From Pirellulaceae bacterium (GTDB taxonomy: Bacteria; Planctomycetota; Planctomycetia; Pirellulales; Pirellulaceae): 57,335 bases of DNA. Within the stretch, counting starts at the first letter, position 1. Each line of letters begins with the position of its first letter. Location: contig JAUXWY010000128.1 in NCBI GenBank assembly GCA_030681235.1, positions 1 through 57,335 on the forward strand, in the 5' to 3' direction. Made by a program: the position numbers and the translations under genes. Under the pieces are notes generated by a model. The model saw only the letters and a list, made by a program, of their open reading frames with translations. It was not told the origin of the DNA and did no database searches. Of this stretch, positions 45,391-54,600 are shown piece by piece.

Positions 45391-47076
45391 CTATGGAATC
45401 ACTTCCACGCTGGCCGGTGTTAGCATCGCTTCGAAGACTTCGACGCCAAGGTCGCTGGTTAGGGTCCGGACGCTGCCGTCGTACATTCCTACGGTCAGTC
45501 CACCGCCCGGGGGCAAGGTCCGGAAAATCTCGGTGGCCTCGAAAGCAGACATGGGGCGGTGCTCCGTCCAGAACACGGGTGTCCCACCCACGATGCACGC
45601 GATCGTGTTGCTGGTGCCGTCGGTAATGTCTGCAAAACGGCGAACTTCCGATTCAATCCAGCGCACACTGGTTCGCCGTCCCTGGCCGAAAGCCACCGGC
45701 ATCCGATCAAGTAACACACGATTGCTCTGGCTGTCCCAAGCCTCCGAGAGATTGAACTGATTGAACAACTCGGCTTCACCCAAATAGGGCAGAATTCGTA
45801 CCAGCCAACTCAATCGTTCGCTGTCTTTGGCTTGCGGCAAAAATGGAGAGGTTTTGTAGGTGGCCTCGTAATTGTGAACGGCCAATAGGATTGTTTTGAG
45901 GGCATCTTCGGTCGGGAGTTGGCTGGCTTCGTTTTGTTCCAACAGAGGGCGTCCGGCTCCCGCACCGGTTGGACCCGCAGCAGGATTTGGAATCGAATCG
46001 GGCCCATTGCCGAAAGTTGAGGGACTTTCAGATGCAATGCCGCTTTCGTTCGAGTCGAACTGGTTTGGCGGAGCAAGTTCCTGCTCGAGTGGCTGTTGGG
46101 TTCCCGGCATTGTCTTCGGCGATTCCATCGTCGTTCCTGGTGATGAGCCGCTTGGTCGATCTGCCGGTTGCGAGTTGGGATTCCGTGCATTCGGTTGAGA
46201 ATACCAATTGCCATCAGGTGGTAGACCGCGGTCGGATTGCCGAGGAGAAACTCCGAACGGCACTGTCTCCTGTAAGTTGGCCGAGCCCGGCATACCCGAG
46301 ACGTTGTTTGGTGGGCTCGGAGGGCCTGGAAACATTGTTGGTTCTCCGCTGCCAAGCGGTGAGTTGGAAAATGCTTCGGGCCAGCCCATGCCTTCGGCCT
46401 GGCTCAGCAGCAATTCGAGCTTCAACGCGACCAAGCGACTCTTGGCATCACGTCGTTTTTGCACGTGTTCACGCAACTTGGCCAAGCGACTCTCCAGTTC
46501 GGCGACTTGTTGTTCGTACTGTTGAACATGGGCATCGTATTGTTGGGTCAACAAATCCGAAATCTCCATTCGCACCGCTGCCCGAGCCCCACTTTCGCTG
46601 GTCGCCGTTTGGTATTGGCTCAGGGAAGATTGTAGCTTTTGATGCAGTTGGTCCATGGGCGAGGGTGGTGAGCTATGTCCTCCTCCACCGCCCAACATGT
46701 TTTGCATGTATTGTCGCATCATGTCCATCCGTTGATCAGCCTCCGGCCGATTCGCAGGCATCGGATAGCCTCCACTGCTGGGTGCGTTTTGCGAGTACTG
46801 GACCGTTGGAGCCAAATTCGCCCCCGAGTTTGATGAAGGTACGTCTTGCGAGTAAAGAACCGTTGGACCCAAATTCGACCTCGAGTTTGATGAAGGTGCT
46901 CGATTGGCAGGCCTAGCAGCGGTATCCTGTGGCCTGGCTTGCCCCGGTAGATTTCGTGATGTGGGTGTGATGGAGCTTGGTGCAAACGGTCTCCAAGGAG
47001 AAAAGTCCTGTTGGACTAGCCATACCAGCCCACAAATCACCAATAAACCGGTGATCCAATACTTGCTCATTTTCAT
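45391..47076 (-). CDS. Membrane-anchored DUF1559-domain protein
   Basis: A 561-residue protein with an N-terminal membrane helix (YWITGLLVICGLVWLV). A Pro/Ser-rich stretch follows with a duplicated motif (S-S-N-S-x-x-N-L-x-P-T-V-x-Y-S-Q), and then a coiled coil (about 165-230: QQYEQQVAELESRLAKLREH). A second disordered Pro/Gln/Gly-rich region precedes the C-terminal domain of about 160 residues, which matches the DUF1559 C-terminal part (LLAVHNYEATYKTSPF, DITDGTSNTIACIVG, VGMYDGSVRTL) but lacks a prepilin N terminus. Its ATG overlaps the stop of the kinase gene (ATGA), so it is part of the sigma/kinase operon. Confidence 0.87.
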   Translation of the reverse strand: MKMSKYWITGLLVICGLVWLVQQDFSPWRPFAPSSITPTSRNLPGQARPQDTAARPANRAPSSNSRSNLGPTVLYSQDVPSSNSGANLAPTVQYSQNAPSSGGYPMPANRPEADQRMDMMRQYMQNMLGGGGGHSSPPSPMDQLHQKLQSSLSQYQTATSESGARAAVRMEISDLLTQQYDAHVQQYEQQVAELESRLAKLREHVQKRRDAKSRLVALKLELLLSQAEGMGWPEAFSNSPLGSGEPTMFPGPPSPPNNVSGMPGSANLQETVPFGVSPRQSDRGLPPDGNWYSQPNARNPNSQPADRPSGSSPGTTMESPKTMPGTQQPLEQELAPPNQFDSNESGIASESPSTFGNGPDSIPNPAAGPTGAGAGRPLLEQNEASQLPTEDALKTILLAVHNYEATYKTSPFLPQAKDSERLSWLVRILPYLGEAELFNQFNLSEAWDSQSNRVLLDRMPVAFGQGRRTSVRWIESEVRRFADITDGTSNTIACIVGGTPVFWTEHRPMSAFEATEIFRTLPPGGGLTVGMYDGSVRTLTSDLGVEVFEAMLTPASVEVIP

Positions 47077-48737
47077 TTCATGTTCCCATCGTTGGTGGTT
47101 GATTCTGGTCCGTTTGTGGCAGGCACCTGCGACTCACGGAAAGCCGCTTTCTCAAGTGCATCGATCTCTGTTCTTATCTCTTGAAACATGGCTGTGAGAT
47201 TGAGTGGTGCATAACCAAATTCACTGACAAAAAACGGATGGCGCGGTGCATTTTGCCAGCCATCTTCGGCAGCAATTAGATCTTGGCGCAATCGCACAAA
47301 TTCTTGTTCCAACTGCCGTTCCTCTTCGACCCAATCCAACAAAGCCTGTTGCACTGCAGCCAGCGGAAACGTCGTTGGAGGTTCAATATTGGCAGCAGCC
47401 TCGATTGGCGGCCGCGCGACTGCCGCTGGTGCGACCCCAATATCCCTGCGCGTCGTGGGAGTGGACCAGACACCGCTGCCATAAACAACCGCCGCGATCA
47501 GCAACGCGATAGCACTGCCTAACCAGGCCGTGGATGCCATTAGCGTTGTGCCACGTTTCCGAGGGACTTGTGGCTTGATTCGCGTTTCGGGCTGATGCAG
47601 ATACGCGACGTATTGTTCCAGGAAATCGCTCAACTCAGCCGCCGATTGAAAACGATCGCTGGGTTTCTTCTCCAATAACCGTTCAATGACTTGGGCCAAG
47701 ACTTGCGATATGTCCGAATTGACCGACCGCACCGGCAACGGCTTCTGATTGGCAATTTGGTTCATGATCGCCAACGGTTGTGAGCCCCGGAATGGCTCGC
47801 GACCTGTGGCCACAAAGTACAACACACAGCCCAGACTAAACAGATCGCTCCGCCCATCCAATTCACCACAGGCCGCTTGTTCAGGCGACATGTAGTGCGG
47901 CGTCCCGGCCAACCAACCGGTTTGAGACGCCGCGTCATCCGCCGCCCGGGCCAATCCAAAATCCGTGATCAACGCTCGGTTCAATCCGTTTTCCAACAGA
48001 ATGTTTCCGGGCTTGATATCGCGGTGGACCAAGCCTTGCCGATGGGCAGCAGCCAAACCCGAGGCCACTTGTTGCGCGATTCGAACAATGACTTTGGTTT
48101 CCAGCGGTCCTTGTTGTCGAACGAACTCTTGCAACGAGCAGCCAGGGACGTAGGTCATCACGAGGAACGGATGATCCGCGTCCGCATGAACCGCGTGGAT
48201 GGGGACGACGTTCGGATGCACCACCGCCGCTGCCGCCTGAGCTTCACGAATGAACCGTCGACGTGCGGCGCCCACCGTCGCCAAATGCGGCGCTAAAATC
48301 TTGATCGCGACCGGTCGATTCAATTCGCGATCAAAGGCACGCAGCACCACGCCAAATCCACCTTGACCGATAAAGCTCTCGATATCGTATTCGCCGATTC
48401 TTCCCAGCATCTCCGGGTGCCGCGGCGTCGCCAATAGTTCTCGGACTTGCTTCAGAGCCAAGGTCTTGGCGTCCTCGTCCGCGTCTCTGGACTTGGCAAC
48501 CGACTGCGATTTGATTTTGGTTCCCAACTCTCCAGCGACGTTCACAAAATCGCTGGATAGCATTTCCGCCGCATCTTCCCACCAACAAGCTTCGCCGGCC
48601 AAAGACTCTAGCGATTGGCGACAACTCTCACACGATTCCAAGTGGTGTTCGCAGGTCAATAGTTGGTTGGCCGGCAAGGTCTGGTCCAGCATCGACTGCA
48701 ATGTCGCGGACTCCAAGCAGTGAGGGGTTTTCAGCAT
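47073..48737 (-). CDS. Ser/Thr kinase with N-terminal zinc-finger anti-sigma-like domain
   Basis: A 554-residue protein. Residues 29-39 (C29...H32-x3-C36-x2-C39) look like a ZAS/zf-HC2 zinc finger of anti-sigma factors. A complete Hanks kinase follows: G-Q-G-G-F-G-V-V, A-I-K, H-R-D-I-K-P-G-N, D-F-G, and P-H-Y-M-S-P-E-Q. A membrane helix (WLGSAIALLIAAVVYGSGVW) and a periplasmic helical C-terminal domain of about 120 residues complete it. It starts 4 bp after the ECF sigma factor gene and overlaps the next gene by 4 bp. The likely role is to sense an envelope signal and control the partner sigma factor by phosphorylation or binding, an inference from context. Confidence 0.93.
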   Translation of the reverse strand: MLKTPHCLESATLQSMLDQTLPANQLLTCEHHLESCESCRQSLESLAGEACWWEDAAEMLSSDFVNVAGELGTKIKSQSVAKSRDADEDAKTLALKQVRELLATPRHPEMLGRIGEYDIESFIGQGGFGVVLRAFDRELNRPVAIKILAPHLATVGAARRRFIREAQAAAAVVHPNVVPIHAVHADADHPFLVMTYVPGCSLQEFVRQQGPLETKVIVRIAQQVASGLAAAHRQGLVHRDIKPGNILLENGLNRALITDFGLARAADDAASQTGWLAGTPHYMSPEQAACGELDGRSDLFSLGCVLYFVATGREPFRGSQPLAIMNQIANQKPLPVRSVNSDISQVLAQVIERLLEKKPSDRFQSAAELSDFLEQYVAYLHQPETRIKPQVPRKRGTTLMASTAWLGSAIALLIAAVVYGSGVWSTPTTRRDIGVAPAAVARPPIEAAANIEPPTTFPLAAVQQALLDWVEEERQLEQEFVRLRQDLIAAEDGWQNAPRHPFFVSEFGYAPLNLTAMFQEIRTEIDALEKAAFRESQVPATNGPESTTNDGNMK

Positions 48738-48741
48738 CCGG

Positions 48742-49320
48742 TTACCCTTGTGTCGAATCGAATTCGGATTGGGAGATCAATTGGCGGATTCGGGCCAACA
48801 CACGACTGCGAGCCACGTAGATGGCACCGCGCGTCATGTTTAGTTCTCGAGCCACTTGAGCGAGATGCTGGTCCAAGACCGCCGTTCGCCAAAATGCCTG
48901 CCAAGTAGAACTTTGAAATTCTTGCTGCACTCGCGCCGCCGCCCAGTGAAACAGACTGCGTCGCTGTTCCCAATCAAAGGCCGCTGCCGGCGCGATGACG
49001 TCGGGCAGTTCAGGCAGGTGGATCGGGCGAAGCTTCTGCGAGCGAAAATAGTCGATCGCCAAGTTTTTCACCGCGATCGCCAACCAACCGCGAAAGCTGC
49101 CCCGTTGTTGGTCCGCATCCCAAGTCTTGAGCTTGGTGGCGACCCTGGCCATGACCACTTGCACCACGTCATGAGCGTCCGCCTCCTGCAGGCCTCGTCG
49201 TCGAGCATAGTTAAAAATGACCGGTTGGTAGAGCTCCACAAACTCGAACCAAGCTTGTTGGTTCTCGCCATCGGCCAGTTGGACCAACAGACTGGTTCGA
49301 GTTTCGGGGTCGGTGGACAT
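48742..49320 (-). CDS. ECF-type RNA polymerase sigma factor
   Basis: The 192-residue version begins MSTDPETRTSLLVQLADGEN at 49320. GTG 49398 and ATG 49374 are longer options. Region 2 contains W-F-E-F-V-E-L-Y...R-R-G-L-Q-E-A-D-A-H-D-V-V-Q and F-R-G-W-L-A-I-A-V-K-N-L-A-I-D-Y-F-R. Region 4 has A-Q-V-A-R-E-L-N-M-T-R-G-A-I-Y-V-A-R-S-R-V, a helix-turn-helix for -35 recognition. It is the first gene of a three-gene operon whose second product is a zinc-finger kinase. Planctomycete ECF sigmas are often paired with kinases in this way. Confidence 0.93.
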   Translation of the reverse strand: MSTDPETRTSLLVQLADGENQQAWFEFVELYQPVIFNYARRRGLQEADAHDVVQVVMARVATKLKTWDADQQRGSFRGWLAIAVKNLAIDYFRSQKLRPIHLPELPDVIAPAAAFDWEQRRSLFHWAAARVQQEFQSSTWQAFWRTAVLDQHLAQVARELNMTRGAIYVARSRVLARIRQLISQSEFDSTQG

Positions 49321-49574
49321 CGCTTGGAAAAATCTCGGGAGCCGGTTGGCGTCAGGGCGTACAGTTGGTCGCATCGCAGTCGGTTCATTGAAGTACACGG
49401 GCCATTCTAACGAAGCTTACACGAAATTTTTTGAGAAATTGCACCTGGAGGAATAGCCAAGCGGCTTATTTCGCTCGGATCGCGGTATTTCGAGGCGGAT
49501 TGGAGCGTTCGACGGGTTCAAGCCCAAGATAGATTTTGGAAGGCTTAAACAGTTTACTTTGTCGCATCCGTTCA

Positions 49575-49692
49575 CGACCCAAACGCGGGCCGCCGCAAAT
49601 TTGGCGGTTGGGATGGTTGTTCGCCGCCAAGTTGGATCTCGCCAAATTAGCTCTGGCCACGCGGTTAACCAAGGCCGCTTGCTCCGCTCGTG
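49575..49692 (+). repeat. Dispersed intergenic element, copy B
   Basis: 118 bases matching 6977-7093 (copy A), with the same near-palindrome CCGCCGCAAATTTGGCGG and one extra base. It lies in the roughly 400-base gap before the sigma factor gene, on the opposite gene orientation to copy A. No gene is supported in the gap. Confidence 0.75.
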
Positions 49693-49735
49693 CTTGTTGG
49701 ACCTAATTTGGAGGCCATTCAGAGTGGCGCGAAAC

Positions 49736-51502
49736 TCAAATCTTTTGATCGGCTGGTTCAATTCCATTTGCCAACCGTTGCGTCGCTTGAATCATGAACT
49801 GATGTGCGATCTGATTGGCATTGGTTCCACCGGGCAATCGCACGAGTGGTTTTCTGCAGTGTCGGCAGAATTGTTCCAGGTCGGTATAGCAATGGCTGCT
49901 CCAGCGAATCGCCAACAGAACCGCCACCACATCGGGCCGGGCAATTTTGGGCTCAAACTCACGCAGTGGCGTGTGCGGCAAAACGGTTTCCCAATAGAGT
50001 TCTTTCAACTCGAAAGCCAAACGTAGAGCTGCCTGTCGATCCTGTCGCAGTTCGCCACCGACCATCAATAATGATTTGCCTCTGAGCAGTTCCCGCAATT
50101 GGATGACCTCGGCGGAATATCGTACGACCTGATCGGAAACCAGTTGGACCCCAGGATTGCGCGCCAAATATCGTTCAATTTCTCGCAAGACCAGAGTGGC
50201 CGAATGTTCGGTATCATCGAAGGTGTCGAAGTGATGCAGGATCGGAATCAAATGCTCTCGCAACTCGACATTGCTCGGTTGGAGCATTGTCGGTACCAAT
50301 TCGCTGACGGCGCGGAGGATCGTGTTTATTCTCGTTGTGGCGTCCTGTTCTCCTTGTTCTTGAATCAACCGCGACTCGAATCGCACCTTGTTGAGCATCC
50401 TGCGGACATCTTTCTGCCGCGAAACTTTCCTTTGCAAGTCTTGATCCGCCCGCGCAATTCGAGCAGCGAGTTCATCACTTGCGTGTGGTTCTGCAATATC
50501 CTCTGTCTTCATAAATCTTTCGATGTAAACTGCTGCCCGTCGAGAGGTTTCTCGAAGCCAGGAATACGTGGCGTTCTGATCGGAGTCGTAGCCATCGTAA
50601 CCAGTTTGGCGCACGGCCTGTCTTAGAGCAGACTGGGCTTCGGCGACCAACAAGAGTACGTCGTGCAAACTCGCATCAAGTGCGCCGTCGTTGAAAATTG
50701 TTTCGACCAAAGCCATTGAGGCGGCCAAATTGTCGAAGTTGTCGGCCAGTTCATCGAAGCGGGCGACCTCTGCTGGCTCAGGACAGCCCTTGCTGTTGGT
50801 CCACAAGAAGCAGTTAGGGATTTCTCGAGCTCGTGCGATAAGGTCGCGATCGACAGGATCGATTTCTAACCTGAAGTCGGCCCCAATCTGGAGCAGGCGT
50901 CGCCGCTCAGCCGCCCATCTCGCGGCCTCCGCCTTGAGTTGGCAGCGTTGCTTGACATCGTTTGCAAATTCTACATCACCGGCTGCTCGTTGTTCTGTCC
51001 CGACCAACTCGGCATTGTACGACACCCCGACGCTCGTCTCGGTTTTCGATAAATTTCCGCGACCAAAATGGAGCAGCTGAACGGCTTCTCGCGCGGACAG
51101 AACTTGTCGTTCCGCGTCGCTGCGGGAACCTGGTAGTTCCGGCGCGGAAGGAGGGGATGGTTCTTCGCAGCCCACGACGTCAGATTTTCCATCCGATGCT
51201 AAAGATAAAGAGTTAAGACCTATTTCTTCATTCGGATGTATCTGGGTTCCAAAGGATTGGAGCGATGTAAAAAGTTCTTGCGACACGGAGTTGCCTAATA
51301 CCGATTCGGGCGTCGCCGATTCGAACGTTCGAGCTTTTCCTCCTTCAGGTTTTTGAGCCGCTTCATCAGGTATGACTTGGAGTACCAAGTTGGCCAATGT
51401 CCTCAGACTTACGCGAAACTCGCGGTCTTTCAGTAGCTCCGTCACTCGCGAGAGAACAACTTGAATGCTATTAACAAAGTTTAGATCGTCCGACAATGGC
51501 AT
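49736..51502 (-). CDS. Uncharacterised protein with DUF2325-like C-terminal domain
   Basis: ATG 51502 has AAGGAG three nt upstream; ATG 51514 is also possible. The 588-residue protein is mostly helical with several acidic, low-complexity stretches (about 60-140). A coiled region (RIARADQDLQRKVSRQKDV) precedes a C-terminal domain of about 110 residues reading GKSLLMVGGELRQDRQAALR...A-R-P-D-V-V-A-V-L-L-A-I-R-W-S-S-H...F-C-R-H-C-R-K-P-L-V-R-L-P-G-G-T. This follows the DUF2325 pattern of a short Rossmann-like fold. No enzymatic role is known to me. Confidence 0.78.
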   Translation of the reverse strand: MPLSDDLNFVNSIQVVLSRVTELLKDREFRVSLRTLANLVLQVIPDEAAQKPEGGKARTFESATPESVLGNSVSQELFTSLQSFGTQIHPNEEIGLNSLSLASDGKSDVVGCEEPSPPSAPELPGSRSDAERQVLSAREAVQLLHFGRGNLSKTETSVGVSYNAELVGTEQRAAGDVEFANDVKQRCQLKAEAARWAAERRRLLQIGADFRLEIDPVDRDLIARAREIPNCFLWTNSKGCPEPAEVARFDELADNFDNLAASMALVETIFNDGALDASLHDVLLLVAEAQSALRQAVRQTGYDGYDSDQNATYSWLRETSRRAAVYIERFMKTEDIAEPHASDELAARIARADQDLQRKVSRQKDVRRMLNKVRFESRLIQEQGEQDATTRINTILRAVSELVPTMLQPSNVELREHLIPILHHFDTFDDTEHSATLVLREIERYLARNPGVQLVSDQVVRYSAEVIQLRELLRGKSLLMVGGELRQDRQAALRLAFELKELYWETVLPHTPLREFEPKIARPDVVAVLLAIRWSSHCYTDLEQFCRHCRKPLVRLPGGTNANQIAHQFMIQATQRLANGIEPADQKI

Positions 51503-51617
51503 CGTCTCCTTCATCTAGCCGGGCATAGGCTAGTAGCAACTTGTAGTGTGTCCTTAAGGATAGGGTCATGCGTGTGAAACCGGTCTCGGTGACGATTCAG
51601 TTACGGCTAATTTTAGC

Positions 51618-54600
51618 TCAAGCTTGTGGTAACTCGCGTCGCGATGGCTTCTTTATCGTAGCGTATGTTAGCGCCGATCCCAATACGGTTAGGAGCAGGA
51701 TAACGGCGGCGATTTGCCAAAGGTGCAGGGTTAACTTGTTGCGGAAGTCGAGTTGAAGTTCTAACGGAGCATTTTCGGCGACTTGGACGCTGCGGGCAAA
51801 CGTGTACGTCTCGCCCTCCACTGGCAAGCTGATGATAAATGCCTGGGGCGCCGGTTCGGTCGTGTGCTGGTGCTGGACCAAGCGAGCCGCGATCTGTTGC
51901 AGGATCGCGTTGTCTTCCTTCGAATTGCCACGCAACAGTTGACTCAACTCCTGCGGACGGAAGTTCAACTGGTCAGATTGAAGTACCGGATTGGCGGCCG
52001 CTGCTTGGCGAAACTGCTCGCTCCCGGCCAGGTCGACATCGTCGCCGCTGTTGTCCAAGAACAATCGCTGCCGCCGCGTGTTGAGCCCCACGATCGCCTG
52101 CTGCGTTTGCAGATTCTCCAACTGGACGCGGGCGTCTTCGTTCGAGGCGGCATCCAAGGCATATTGATTGGCCACACTGTTGAGTGCCCACCGAGCTTTA
52201 CTTTGCTCGCCAGCCTGAAGCAATTGGTTCGCTTGCTCTAAAAGCTGGGTCGCCTGCTGGGCCTGAACTTGGCGCTTGCCACTGGCGGCTGTCAAATAGG
52301 ACTCGCGATCGTAGTCCTTTTGGTTCGTGTTTCGAATCAATTCCAGATTGCCAGCGTTATCGTTCAGCTCGAAGCCTTTCGGCGCAATGACATTCCACTG
52401 GATATTCTCCAACGGCACATTCAACTGCGGGCTACGAAGTTTCAAACCGCTCAAACGATCGCCTGGAACGGAATAGACGAACCGAACTTGCGCGGTCCGG
52501 TCGTCAATCCCCGGCAGAATATAAAACTGCCAAGCATTTCCGGCCCCGCCTTGCCGAATCGAATTCACACTTTCACCATTGACGAAGATGCTAAACAGTT
52601 GGCCACCTTCCGGCAACTTGACACTCAAACTGCTGCGCTGAATGACTTCCATGACCATGTCCACCGCCGTCAACTGATCCCCTGTCGGCGATAGCACGGT
52701 CGTCAGCGATCCTTCGGCGACACGCAGTTTCAAGCCATCGGCCAACGAATGACGTACGGCGCGAACTCTTAATGCTGCCGCCGGATCGACACTCCGCAGC
52801 GAAAATGCCGGCGCGTTGCGATTGAGTGATTCCCTTAACGGTTGAGGAACCGTGCTCCAGTCGACTCGTTGCCAGCCCTGAGTCAACTCGCTGTGTTCCA
52901 ATTCCAAACGTCCACCCGACCGAACTGCGAAGTAGTACGAGATCTGCCTAGCCTCGGGGAATTGGATCGGCGTCAAAGCTTCCTCGTCCTGGTTGCGATC
53001 ACCGCGACGTTCGTATTCGATTTGGAACTGCAATTTGCCCACGATACGACGTTTGAACTGGACCTCCCAGATGTTCGAATCGGGCGCCGTTCGAATCATG
53101 TCGCTGACGGCTGGGCCGGTGGCTCGTATCGTTTTGATTTCGTCTTCGTTGGAAATAGGAAGCGCAACTCGCAAGGCCGCGATCGAAGCATTCTGAACAT
53201 TGAAGTTGGCAAACAAAGCGGAGCGAGTCTGTCCTTCGCGGAGTGTGATTTCGTGGAGGACTTGGCCGGTGACCCAGGGATCAAGTTTCTCCAGCCCCAA
53301 GACCAAGTTCCAATCTCGCTGAAGTAGTCGAAACGCCAGCGCCCCTTGGCCCTCGCCACCCAAGGTTCGCGGGTCGGTTTCGGAAACGTTTTGCCGCGTG
53401 ATCGTGCGCAGACGAAATCCGGTCGTCGGGCGAACGACCAATTCACCGGCTTGCCGAGCCGCTTCATTCAACTCAAAACGTGGTATCTTCCATTCGGCTA
53501 AGTCGGTTGGGGCAATCCCGGTCAGCGCCAATGAGAAGACGTGGGTCCCGATCGTCTTGCCGTTGAGATGCAAGACGATGTTTCGCTTGCCGTTTTCGTT
53601 GAGTTCGGCCCAATGGTGGAGTGCAGCGCCCGTCAGCGTTTCGACCTCTAGGCCGTCAGGCAAAGGGAAGCTCACTTGAAACAAACCGGCTCGCGAGATC
53701 TCGACCGCGAAGTTGCAGGCCAAGAGCACACGTTCGTCACCCAACGACAGCACTTGCTTGCTGTTGACACGCACCTCGGAAGCCACCGGGGCGACTCGCA
53801 CGGCCAACGAACCGCCGTCGGTTCCGTAACGATAGACGCAGTGCAGGGCCGCTTGTGGATTGGCGATCATGGTGGCGTCGAAGTCGCCGGCATTGACGAT
53901 CGTCATGACTTGCGGCTCGACTTTCTCAGGCCGAGCGTCCGGGCCAAACGCAACTGCCACCAACCCGACTTCACCATTCGTGCCGACAACTCGCAGTGGA
54001 GCGAGAGTCACATCCGCCGGTAACGGCTCGAGTCCACGCTGCGTTTCAATCATCACTTCAAATGGTTGCGATTGAGCAGGTTCGATCGCCAGAGTTAATC
54101 CGCCGGTGTCCGCATCAAACTGCCATGAACCGACGGGCCCCGTAACGGAGCTAACCGTCAATCCCAGCGGCACTTGCACTTGCAGCGCCGACACTTGTCC
54201 CTGTGACGTGCGAACGCGGAGTCGATGTCGCCCATCAACAACGCCTGGGGCTGGCACATACAAATTCGAGGCCTCGACAAAGAACTGTGTTTTCTCTGAC
54301 GCAACGTCGCGAGTTTTCGGCTTCAGTACGAGGAGTCCTGGGCCGGGTCCCAACAAGATCTTGGCGGCAGTCGCTTCGCCCGTTGCTTCCAGTGCTTCAA
54401 TTCGAATGGCAGTTGGCCCCGCAACTTCCCAACCGGCCTCGTTGTAGTTCAGGCTGATCTCTTGCACAGCCGCCGTACCGGAGAGCACGGCGATGCCGTC
54501 CATTGGCTTGACCGCTTCCAATTGGTATTCGTATTGAGCGGTGTACGTGGTCGCAGGGGTCGCTTGGTTGGCGACTGCCGGTTGATTCTCCCCCAAAGGA

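Noticed and set aside
45044-45760. Plus-strand reading frame encoding repeated S-A-L-P-T-D-S-K-A-E-L units
   Set aside because: It is open only because the 48-bp repeat length is a multiple of three; it has no known domain and the 3' half is antisense to the DUF1559-domain gene.
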